DNA of 10,393 bases, taken from NCBI GenBank assembly GCA_038232415.1, contig JBBSHY010000031.1:1-10393 (forward strand), in the 5' to 3' direction. Below the pieces are notes generated by a model. It did no database searches, had not been told where the DNA came from, and saw nothing but the letters and a program-made list of their open reading frames with translations. Origin of the DNA: JBBRXZ01 sp038232415 (GTDB lineage: Bacteria; Patescibacteriota; Saccharimonadia; Saccharimonadales; UBA4665). This document shows positions 5,307 to 10,393 of this stretch, piece by piece; position 1 is the first letter of the stretch; each line of letters opens with the position of its first letter. A program made the position numbers and the translations under genes.

Positions 5307-6310
5307 AGCAGTCGTCCCGCGTCGGCCACGACTTCGACCAGGCGATTTGAATAGCCCCACTCATTGTCGTACCAGGCTACGACTTTCAGCATGGTGCCGC
5401 CGACGACGGCCGTTAGTTTTAGGTCAACGATTGCGGAGTGGCTGTTGCCGATAAAGTCGCTGCTAACCAGTGGCTCTTCCGTTACATCCAGGATGCCCTG
5501 GTAATATGGTTCCTTAGCAGCTTTTTTAAAGGCATTATTAACTTCTTCTACCGACACGGAACGTTTAGTAATAATCACGAAATCACTGAGCGACACGACC
5601 GGCGTAGGCACGCGGACACTCATGCCACCAAATATGCCTTGCAGCGCTGGCAAAGCCAAACCGGCAGCAATGCTGGCCCCGGTGGTTGTCGGTACGATAT
5701 TCTCGGCCGCATTGCGGGCTTCGCGCAGGTCTTTAGCCGGCGCATCCTGCAATCTCTGGCTGGCAGTATAGCTATGAACAGTGGTCATCATGGCCTTGTC
5801 GATACCGAAATTACTTTCTATGACAGCCGCAACCGGCGTTATGCAATTAGTAGTACAAGAAGCATTGCTGATAATGTCGCTGGCATCAGATAATTGGTCT
5901 TCATTGACTCCGAGCACTATGGTAGTGGCTCCTTCGCCTTTGGCAGGTGCGCTCAGAACGACTTTCTTGGCACCGGCATCAATGTGAGCCCGCGCCTTAG
6001 CCGGGTCTACAAAGAAACCGGTTGATTCAATAACAACGTCAATTTTATGTTTTTTCCAGGGCAGAGCCGCCGGATCTTTCTCGGCCAGCACTAACACATG
6101 TTTGCCATCAACGATTATGGACTTGTCGTCATGGTCAACTTTTTTATCATAGAGCCCGTAGTTACTGTCATGCTTAAGCAGGTGGGCTAATGTCTTAGTG
6201 TCTGTCAGGTCATTTATAGCAACGATCTCTATATCACTGCGCTCAAACGCGACCTTAAAAGCATTACGTCCAATCCGTCCAAAGCCATTTATTGCCACCC
6301 GTGTTTTCAT
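5294..6310 (-). CDS. gap: glyceraldehyde-3-phosphate dehydrogenase, phosphorylating
   Basis: Oxidises GAP to 1,3-bisphosphoglycerate with NAD and phosphate, the link from aldolase/transketolase products to ATP-making lower glycolysis. It is 338 residues, full length. The N-terminus INGFGRIGR (7-15) is the Rossmann loop. ND at 33-34 places an aspartate where NAD-preferring forms have it. SNASCTTNC carries the catalytic C152, with H179 in TVHSYT as its partner. VRVPTPVVSLSDFV (232-245) and WYDNEWGYSNR (313-323) are family signatures. The start ATG at 6310 has AGGA 6 bases upstream. It has its own promoter in the 68-base gap after the Nudix gene and is followed by the pentose phosphate genes. 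Confidence 0.97.
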   Translation of the reverse strand: MKTRVAINGFGRIGRNAFKVAFERSDIEIVAINDLTDTKTLAHLLKHDSNYGLYDKKVDHDDKSIIVDGKHVLVLAEKDPAALPWKKHKIDVVIESTGFFVDPAKARAHIDAGAKKVVLSAPAKGEGATTIVLGVNEDQLSDASDIISNASCTTNCITPVAAVIESNFGIDKAMMTTVHSYTASQRLQDAPAKDLREARNAAENIVPTTTGASIAAGLALPALQGIFGGMSVRVPTPVVSLSDFVIITKRSVSVEEVNNAFKKAAKEPYYQGILDVTEEPLVSSDFIGNSHSAIVDLKLTAVVGGTMLKVVAWYDNEWGYSNRLVEVVADAGRLLKKA

Positions 6311-6348
6311 ATAACATCCTGTTTTAGATTATTTCTGCTTATGCCTAC

Positions 6349-6377
6349 ATTGTAAAAGTTTGACAGTCGATATGCAA
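6349..6377 (-). promoter_or_regulatory. candidate promoter of gap
   Basis: On the minus strand, TTGCAT (6377-6372), a 17-base spacer, and TACAAT (6354-6349, 5 of 6). This gives a leader of about 30 bases that contains the AGGA ribosome site, unlike the leaderless-looking genes in the same cluster. Confidence 0.4.
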
Positions 6378-6378
6378 C

Positions 6379-6969
6379 TTAACGGTCAACTGTTTGGCCG
6401 CTAAACTCCGGCAAAGCAAGCAACTTGTCTAGTGAATCCACCGGATCAAATATAGAGCTGCTGTCGCCTAAATAACCGGTTTTTTGCATAACCAAGGACT
6501 TCACGGTGTCGAAATTAAGACCTTGCACGCTGATCTTCTCCCCGGCATCAAGTTTGGGAGACTGGCTGTCGGCCACTTCCCACGCTAATAAAACATACAC
6601 GAACCATTCCATCTTACGGTAAGGCTGCCAGACTTTGATTAAACGCCAGCACTTAAAGCTGTAGCCGGTTTCTTCCCGGACTTCGCGCTGAGCCGCCGCC
6701 TCAATCGAGGCGTCTGTTGTATCAACCCGGCCGCCGGGAAAACTCTTACGCGGGCCCAAGTGCGGCTGCTCGTCGTCAATCACCAGAATTTTATCGTCAA
6801 CTGCACAGATAGCCGTGACCGTGTCAGCTCTCTTCAGCATTTCAAAAGTATGGCTGGAGCCGTCAAATAACTGCTGCGGCCACTGGTAGACATCAAAAAT
6901 TTTGCCTTCAAACACCTGCTTTGCCGTGTCCGGAACCAGTGTGCTGCCTTCAGGTATAACCTTTTTCAT
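6379..6969 (-). CDS. Nudix hydrolase, ADP-ribose/ADP-sugar pyrophosphatase-like
   Basis: Hydrolyses a nucleoside diphosphate linked to another group, probably ADP-ribose or a similar nucleotide sugar. It is 196 residues. The Nudix box lies at about 79-103: PGGR, then the helix with REVREETG, in which the metal-binding glutamates are intact. The box is slightly off consensus. The first glutamate of G-x5-E is missing (there is D or A) and the loop appears one residue longer (GRVDTTDA rather than GRIDEGE). The N-terminal part (FEGKIFDVYQWPQQLFDG) resembles the dimer-forming strands of ADP-ribose pyrophosphatases, with a tryptophan-rich region after the box. Its ATG shares one base with the pyrophosphatase stop (TAATG), so the two are translated together. 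Such pairing suits a nucleotide-clean-up role. The exact substrate is not readable from sequence. Confidence 0.85.
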   Translation of the reverse strand: MKKVIPEGSTLVPDTAKQVFEGKIFDVYQWPQQLFDGSSHTFEMLKRADTVTAICAVDDKILVIDDEQPHLGPRKSFPGGRVDTTDASIEAAAQREVREETGYSFKCWRLIKVWQPYRKMEWFVYVLLAWEVADSQSPKLDAGEKISVQGLNFDTVKSLVMQKTGYLGDSSSIFDPVDSLDKLLALPEFSGQTVDR

Positions 6970-7496
6970 TACCGGCCGGTTTTGTAGCGTTCGATTGATT
7001 CAGTGATGACTTTTTTAGCGGCTACGGCATCGCCCCAGCCTTTGAACTCGCCCTTTACTCCGGTCCAGTCTTTCTTCCAATCTTTGTAGTGGCTGTAAAA
7101 ATGCTCTATAACTTTTTTGAAATTCGGACCCAAATCGTCAACCTCGCTGATGTGGTCTTTGCTGACATCGTCAGCCGGTACCACGATCAGTTTTTCGTCC
7201 ATTTCGCCGTCATCTTCAAAATACAGGACACCGATAGCTCGTGACGGTATAACTACGCCATGCGGTGTTGATTCATCAATAATTAATAATGCGTCGACCG
7301 GATCACCGTCCTCGCACAAAGTATCCGGCACGTAGCCGTAGTCCGCCGGGTAGCCAAGCATAGTGGCGTTGACCCTGTCCAGGAATAAGCGTCCGGTGGC
7401 CTTATCTACTTCATACTTATTACGCTCACCTTTGCGGATCTCAATTACGACATTAACGACGTCTGGGGCCTGATCGCCATAAGTTAGTTCAGCCAT
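6969..7496 (-). CDS. ppa: inorganic pyrophosphatase, family I
   Basis: Splits pyrophosphate to two phosphates, pulling polymer and activation reactions forward. It is 175 residues, typical of bacterial family I enzymes. Active-site residues match the E. coli enzyme closely: E19 and K27 (EIRKGERNKYE), R41, Y53 (YPADYGYVP), D63, D65 and D68 (EDGDPVDALL), D100 and K102 (MDEKLIVVP), and Y137-K138 (HYKDW). All metal and phosphate ligands are in place. The start is fixed at the ATG at 7496 because AGGAG lies 5 bases before it. A GTG at 7502 would sit inside that ribosome site. It heads the leftward run, is coupled to the Nudix gene by TAATG, and is divergent from the phosphodiesterase with 43 bases between the starts. 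Confidence 0.96.
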   Translation of the reverse strand: MAELTYGDQAPDVVNVVIEIRKGERNKYEVDKATGRLFLDRVNATMLGYPADYGYVPDTLCEDGDPVDALLIIDESTPHGVVIPSRAIGVLYFEDDGEMDEKLIVVPADDVSKDHISEVDDLGPNFKKVIEHFYSHYKDWKKDWTGVKGEFKGWGDAVAAKKVITESIERYKTGR

Positions 7497-7501
7497 GTTC
7501 A

Positions 7502-7506
7502 CTCCT
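7502..7506 (-). promoter_or_regulatory. ribosome binding site of ppa, deciding the start
   Basis: AGGAG read on the minus strand, 5 bases before the ATG at 7496. It is the strongest Shine-Dalgarno in the window and rules out the in-frame GTG that overlaps it. Confidence 0.8.
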
Positions 7507-7522
7507 TTTAGTTCTTAGAAAT

Positions 7523-7532
7523 ATTGTACACT
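7523..7532. promoter_or_regulatory. overlapping divergent -10 elements for ppa and the phosphodiesterase gene
   Basis: TACAAT on the minus strand (7528-7523) and TACACT on the plus strand (7527-7532) overlap on the palindrome TGTACA (7525-7530). The leftward transcript would have a leader of about 20 bases carrying AGGAG. The rightward one would start 0-1 bases before the ATG at 7540. Neither side has a clear -35. Confidence 0.4.
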
Positions 7533-7539
7533 AAGTGGC

Positions 7540-8205
7540 ATGAAGATTATTGGCCATCGCGGCGCCCGCGGCTTAGCTCCGGAAAATACTATTGCCGGCC
7601 TGCAAAAAGGCCTGGAGCACCATGCCGACGAGCTGGAGTTTGACCTGCGCGTTACTAAAGATAATATTGTGATCCTGCACCACGACTCATATCTGAAAGA
7701 TCCGAACGGCGATAAGCTAGCAATCGGCAAGCATACTTATAGCGAGCTAAAAACCCATAAACCAGACCTGGCCGCTTTCGATGAGGTACTTAGTATAATT
7801 GGCCGCACGGCGCCACTATATGTAGAAGTTAAGCCGGACGAACCGGTCAAACCTATTGTCAAAATCATTGAATCTTATCTGAAAAAGGGCTGGCGCACTG
7901 ATAACTTCCTGCTTGGTTCTAAAAGCCAAAAAACTCTTCTGGAATTACATAAGGCCTTACCAGACATTCAAAAGATTGTCATTGAACCATGGAGCGGCGT
8001 CCGGGCTGTAAGACGAGCGCGTCAAGTTAATACTCGTTTACTTAGCATGCATCGGCTATGTCTATGGCGCGGCTTTATTTCTGCGATGAGCCGAAGCGGC
8101 TGGCAGCTATATGCCTACACGCTAAATAATCCTGCTAAAGCCAAACGCTGGGCCCGCTATGGCCTGTACGCAGTCGTCACAGATTACCCGGACCGCTTCG
8201 AATAA
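7540..8205 (+). CDS. glycerophosphodiester phosphodiesterase
   Basis: Hydrolyses glycerophosphodiesters (lipid head-group remnants) to glycerol-3-phosphate and an alcohol. It is 221 residues with a TIM-barrel layout. The catalytic signature is complete: H6-R7 in GHRGA and E15-N16-T17 in PENT; E33 and D35 in ELEFDLRVT; H48 and D49 in LHHDS; then E96 and K98 in YVEVKP; and the C-terminal YTLNNP...VVTDYPDRF that closes the barrel. There is no signal peptide or membrane segment, so it acts in the cytoplasm, unlike periplasmic GlpQ. No glycerol-phosphate transporter gene is near. The first ATG is used. It has no strong Shine-Dalgarno (only AAGTGG close to the ATG), and a -10-like TACACT ends 7 bases before it. 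The following reductase gene starts 29 bases after its stop. Confidence 0.94.
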   Translation: MKIIGHRGARGLAPENTIAGLQKGLEHHADELEFDLRVTKDNIVILHHDSYLKDPNGDKLAIGKHTYSELKTHKPDLAAFDEVLSIIGRTAPLYVEVKPDEPVKPIVKIIESYLKKGWRTDNFLLGSKSQKTLLELHKALPDIQKIVIEPWSGVRAVRRARQVNTRLLSMHRLCLWRGFISAMSRSGWQLYAYTLNNPAKAKRWARYGLYAVVTDYPDRFE

Positions 8206-8222
8206 TCATTCTTGTAAGCTGT

Positions 8223-8228
8223 TAAACT
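8223..8228 (+). promoter_or_regulatory. possible -10 of the FAD/NAD(P) oxidoreductase gene, predicted leaderless
   Basis: TAAACT with 6 bases to the ATG at 8235, the same hexamer and spacing as at the zinc-ribbon gene (842-847). A G-run (AGGGGA) lies between but is too close to the ATG for a usual Shine-Dalgarno. No good -35 is visible. Confidence 0.3.
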
Positions 8229-8234
8229 AGGGGA

Positions 8235-8942
8235 ATGAAGGTTATCTTTGATCATGCTCGGGAAGAAGCGGCAGACATTTCGAGTTTTTATTTTAAGCCG
8301 GAGAGGCCTGTGCATTACACTGCCGGCCAATTTATTGAGCTGACTCTTAAACATCAGCACCCCGATAGCCGCGGCATTAAACACTGGTTTTCTTTATCTT
8401 CTTCGCCGACCGAAGAGATGCTTAGTATAACTACCAAGTTTGCAGGCAAAGACAAGACCAGCTCCTTTAAGAAAGCTCTCATCAAACTGCAGCCGGACGC
8501 TGAGCTAAATATGAGCGATCCTATGGGAGATTTTGTCCTTCCCAAATTAATCCAGACGCCTCTAATTTTTGTGGCCGGCGGTATGGGTATCACTCCTTAC
8601 CATAGTATCCTTTCCTGGCTGGCCGAAACGGGCGAAACCCGGCCGGTTAAGCTCATATACGGTGTCCGCAGCGAAGAAGAGATTATTTTTCAGGATACTT
8701 TCGTTAAAGCAGGTATTCAACCTATCATCATTGTGAGCGAACCTTCCCCGGCGTGGGGAGGCGAGCGCGGCCGTCTCAGCGTTGAATTGATTCTTGGACT
8801 TGGGAAACCTACTGATGACAGCTTAATCTACATATCCGGTCCTGAAGCGATGGTAGAAAGTTTAGGAAGAGATCTCCAAGAAGCCGGCATCAAACAGCAC
8901 CAGTTGGTGCTTGATTCCTTCCCTGGCTACCCCCCTGCTTAA
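8235..8942 (+). CDS. ferredoxin-NADP reductase-type FAD/NAD(P) oxidoreductase
   Basis: A flavoprotein that passes electrons between NAD(P)H and a partner protein or small acceptor. It is 235 residues and contains only the two reductase domains. The FAD-binding barrel spans about 1-100, with AGQFIEL (30-36) and HWFSLSSSPTEE (50-61). The NAD(P) domain follows, with VAGGMGITP (113-121), YGVRSEEE (142-149), YISGPEAMVESL (199-210) and the terminal FPGY. There is no 2Fe-2S domain, oxygenase or membrane part, so its partner must be encoded elsewhere. The family's R-x-(Y/F)-(S/T) flavin motif has His (H50) where Arg is usual, which may weaken the hold on the flavin phosphate. It follows the phosphodiesterase and ends one base from the converging thioredoxin reductase gene. 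The specific reaction is unknown. Confidence 0.88.
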   Translation: MKVIFDHAREEAADISSFYFKPERPVHYTAGQFIELTLKHQHPDSRGIKHWFSLSSSPTEEMLSITTKFAGKDKTSSFKKALIKLQPDAELNMSDPMGDFVLPKLIQTPLIFVAGGMGITPYHSILSWLAETGETRPVKLIYGVRSEEEIIFQDTFVKAGIQPIIIVSEPSPAWGGERGRLSVELILGLGKPTDDSLIYISGPEAMVESLGRDLQEAGIKQHQLVLDSFPGYPPA

Positions 8943-8943
8943 G

Positions 8944-9903
8944 CTAGTTTTGGACGGGGTGGTTGCGGCCTTCCAGGTATTCGCGGATTTTGAGGGCGGC
9001 AGTGGCGCCCTCGCCGGCGGCTGAGGCAATTTGCATGGTAGCGCCGGAACGGATATCACCAGCCGCGAAAACGCCTTTCATGCTTGTATGCAGATGCTCG
9101 TCAGTCATAACAAAGCCGATTTCATCAAGCTTTACAGGAGTGGGCTCCAGGAACTGGGAGTTTGGCATCAGGCCGACAAACACAAAGACGCCATCTGTCT
9201 CAAAGTTGACCTTCTGGCCATCTTTAGTACCGGTAACTCTGGTAACAAATTTATCCTCGCCGATAATTTCATCAGTTGTTGTGCCCAGGTGTACCGTAAC
9301 TTTACCGAGCTTTATGAATTGCTCAAGTTCGTGCTGCAGTACATCGCTGGCTTTGATAGTCGAACGCACTAACAGATCGATATGTGAAGCGAAGCGTGTC
9401 AGGAAAATCGTTTCCTGGATGGCTGAGTTACCACCACCAACCACCACCAGGCGCTTGTCACGGTAGAAAGCACCATCACAGGTAGCACAGTAGTGCACGC
9501 CGCGGGCATAGAACTCCTGCTCTCCCGGCACGCCGATCTTTTTATAATCCGAGCCTGTAGCGATTAGTATGGCCCTGGCTCGCATATCTCCGCTGGTGGT
9601 TTCCAGCCGTTTGTATTCGCCCTCATCATGCAGGGCGGTAACTTCGCCAAGCTCAATTATCGCACCAAAACGCTCAGCTTGCTTACGCAGGTCATCGGCT
9701 AGTTTTAGCCCATCGACACCATCGGGAAAGCCCGGATAATTGTCAATCTTATCTGTTACTGCTGCCAAGCCACCTACAACCCCACGCTCCAATAGCAATG
9801 TCTCAATATCTTCACGTGTAGTATAAATGGCTGCCGTCAGGGCTGACGGCCCGGCACCCACGATAATTACATCGTGCTTAGGAATATCGGTATTATCGGC
9901 CAT
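8944..9903 (-). CDS. trxB: thioredoxin reductase-like flavoprotein
   Basis: Reduces thioredoxin- or glutaredoxin-type proteins through FAD and a redox dithiol. It is 319 residues. Features in order: VGAGPSALTAAIYT (FAD loop, 15-28); IDNYPGF (53-59); the second FAD contact ATGSDYKKIGVPGE (115-128); CATC with C139 and C142, the active dithiol; GGGNSAIQE (156-164), the nucleotide loop; and AAGDIR (280-285), the last FAD motif. The NADPH-phosphate motif HRRxxxR of E. coli TrxB is mostly gone: the matching stretch is LLVRSTIKAS (177-186), keeping about one arginine. NADPH may therefore not be its normal donor. It lies 20 bases after the glutaredoxin gene in the same direction, so they form an operon, and glutaredoxin may be its substrate. 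It has no strong Shine-Dalgarno. Confidence 0.93.
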   Translation of the reverse strand: MADNTDIPKHDVIIVGAGPSALTAAIYTTREDIETLLLERGVVGGLAAVTDKIDNYPGFPDGVDGLKLADDLRKQAERFGAIIELGEVTALHDEGEYKRLETTSGDMRARAILIATGSDYKKIGVPGEQEFYARGVHYCATCDGAFYRDKRLVVVGGGNSAIQETIFLTRFASHIDLLVRSTIKASDVLQHELEQFIKLGKVTVHLGTTTDEIIGEDKFVTRVTGTKDGQKVNFETDGVFVFVGLMPNSQFLEPTPVKLDEIGFVMTDEHLHTSMKGVFAAGDIRSGATMQIASAAGEGATAALKIREYLEGRNHPVQN

Positions 9904-9910
9904 CTACTCT

Positions 9911-9916
9911 AGGATA
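9911..9916 (-). promoter_or_regulatory. weak -10-like element before trxB
   Basis: TATCCT on the minus strand, 7 bases before the ATG at 9903 and inside the 20-base gap after the glutaredoxin gene. There is no -35. It is listed because it fits the spacing seen at several other starts. Transcription from the upstream operon promoter is enough to explain expression. Confidence 0.2.
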
Positions 9917-9923
9917 CAGTATT

Positions 9924-10172
9924 TTAAGCTACTGCCGGTGCTAAACGGGCCAGATTATAGCCTACAATAACTTCCTGTGATTCGTCTTGCTTGGTAACAA
10001 CGGTAACCGGCACTGTCATGGCGCCCGAAAGCTGTATAGCTTCGGCTTGCCGGTGCGGATGCTCATCCAGGTTGACTTCTTCGTAGGGCATGCCTTTGGC
10101 GCCCAGGTATTTTTTAACCATTTGGCAATAGCCGCAGGTGTTGGTAGTGAATATGGTGATTTTTTTGACCAT
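9924..10172 (-). CDS. glutaredoxin / NrdH-like redox protein
   Basis: A small thiol-disulfide carrier of 82 residues with one thioredoxin fold. ITIFTTNTCGYC holds the dithiol C13-G-Y-C16 at the start of helix 1. TVPV with P55 supplies the cis-proline, and GYNLARL near 71-77 is the C-terminal glycine turn and helix. The CGYC site and length are close to the NrdH/mycoredoxin group, which take electrons from thioredoxin reductase rather than glutathione. With trxB as the next gene, that is the favoured reading. It could feed ribonucleotide reductase or protein disulfide repair. The ATG at 10172 has GAGGGGG about 9-10 bases upstream. It is the first gene of the operon, with a leader of about 120 bases. 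Confidence 0.92.
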   Translation of the reverse strand: MVKKITIFTTNTCGYCQMVKKYLGAKGMPYEEVNLDEHPHRQAEAIQLSGAMTVPVTVVTKQDESQEVIVGYNLARLAPAVA

Positions 10173-10195
10173 TTTAGGGTCCCCCTCGTTAAGCG

Positions 10196-10253
10196 CGCCG
10201 GTCCACCTCGCCGTGTCTCTCAGGTACGGCCTAAAGTCGTTTCCCTGGACGCG
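10196..10253 (-). promoter_or_regulatory. foldable 5' leader of the glutaredoxin-trxB operon, class unknown
   Basis: The transcript between the predicted start (about 10296) and the ATG can fold compactly. The outer helix pairs 10246-10250 with 10201-10205 (GUCCA/UGGAC) and is extended by GCG pairing across a two-base bulge. The inner hairpin pairs 10226-10230 with 10210-10214 (GCCGU/ACGGC), with an 11-base loop (10215-10225). ACCU in that loop can also pair with AGGU just 3' of the hairpin, allowing a pseudoknot. It matches none of the riboswitch classes I could recall, so this is a structure, not a named element. The rest of 10173-10393 holds the promoter and palindrome below and an AT-rich upstream stretch. 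Confidence 0.4.
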
Positions 10254-10276
10254 TTTTTTATTTTATGTGCTCTAGT

Positions 10277-10291
10277 TCAGAACAATTCTGA
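10277..10291. promoter_or_regulatory. candidate operator palindrome for the redox operon
   Basis: TCAGAA-CAA-TTCTGA, two exact 6-base arms around 3 bases. It falls at about +6 to +20 from the predicted transcription start, a place where a bound dimeric repressor would block the polymerase. Confidence 0.45.
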
Positions 10292-10302
10292 CTGCAGGTA
10301 TT

Positions 10303-10331
10303 ATTATATATAGCGCTTCAAGATATTTCAA
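10303..10331 (-). promoter_or_regulatory. near-consensus promoter of the glutaredoxin-trxB operon
   Basis: On the minus strand, TTGAAA (10331-10326, 5 of 6), a 17-base spacer, and perfect TATAAT (10308-10303). A second CTTGAA lies exactly 10 bases downstream of the one that overlaps the -35 (10332-10327 and 10322-10317), one helical turn apart, and could be part of a protein-binding site. This is the best promoter in the window. Confidence 0.65.
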
Positions 10332-10393
10332 GGCACTATATATTGTGCTTTTTACTATTATTTGCCGATTTTGTGCACTGTGACGTCAAATAC

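Noticed and set aside
7497..7502. GTG start adding two residues to ppa
   Set aside because: The GTG lies inside the AGGAG ribosome site that correctly serves the ATG at 7496.
9987..10313. Open frame of 108 codons on the plus strand opposite the glutaredoxin gene and its leader
   Set aside because: It is antisense to a clear glutaredoxin, has no recognisable protein features, and runs through the promoter and folded leader.
10333..10353. Possible intrinsic terminator on the plus strand (GCAC...GTGC followed by T-run)
   Set aside because: The stem is only 4 base pairs with an 8-base AT loop, and no rightward gene ends here.
10381..10388. TGACGTCA palindrome near the right edge
   Set aside because: An isolated 8-base palindrome some 50 bases upstream of the promoter with no partner site; could be chance, and the sequence beyond it is not visible.

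Overview
The window looks like a compact, streamlined bacterial genome. The best guess is Candidate Phyla Radiation (Patescibacteria), probably Saccharibacteria (TM7) or a close relative. Reasons: central carbon genes packed with 1-14 base overlaps or very short gaps, transketolase split into separate N- and C-terminal genes, and small orphan membrane, coiled-coil and zinc-ribbon genes slipped between metabolic genes. TGA is used as an ordinary stop (the small membrane protein gene ends in ATGA), which argues against lineages that read UGA as glycine. The taxon is an inference from style, not a marker-gene result.

Layout. Everything from 1 to 7496 reads leftward. In transcription order: inorganic pyrophosphatase and a Nudix hydrolase (sharing one base), then glyceraldehyde-3-phosphate dehydrogenase with its own promoter, ribose-5-phosphate isomerase B, ribulose-phosphate 3-epimerase, transketolase N-half, a small membrane protein, transketolase C-half, class II fructose-bisphosphate aldolase, a CxxC/CxxC mini-protein, a heptad-repeat coiled-coil protein, and the start of a PfkB-family sugar/nucleoside kinase that runs off the left edge. 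From 7540 two genes read rightward: a glycerophosphodiester phosphodiesterase and a ferredoxin-reductase-like FAD/NAD(P) oxidoreductase. They meet, with one base between, a leftward redox operon of glutaredoxin and thioredoxin reductase, whose promoter, candidate operator and folded leader fill the right end.

How the genes work together. RpiB, Rpe and transketolase interconvert pentose phosphates and feed F6P and GAP. Aldolase and GAPDH join this to lower glycolysis, and pyrophosphatase and Nudix handle pyrophosphate and nucleotide clean-up. No transaldolase or phosphofructokinase of the PfkA type is visible here. The right-hand block is thiol-redox housekeeping.

Most interesting signals: (1) at about half of the starts a -10-like hexamer lies only 6-10 bases before the ATG, with little or no Shine-Dalgarno, predicting leaderless or nearly leaderless mRNAs mixed with conventional SD-led genes; (2) a translationally coupled orphan membrane protein with four extracytoplasmic cysteines sits between the two transketolase halves; (3) the glutaredoxin operon has a near-consensus promoter, a perfect 6-3-6 palindrome just after the expected start of transcription, and a foldable leader of about 120 nt; (4) the pyrophosphatase and phosphodiesterase genes seem to share a symmetric bidirectional -10 region. 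No CRISPR array, IS element, tRNA or rRNA was seen.
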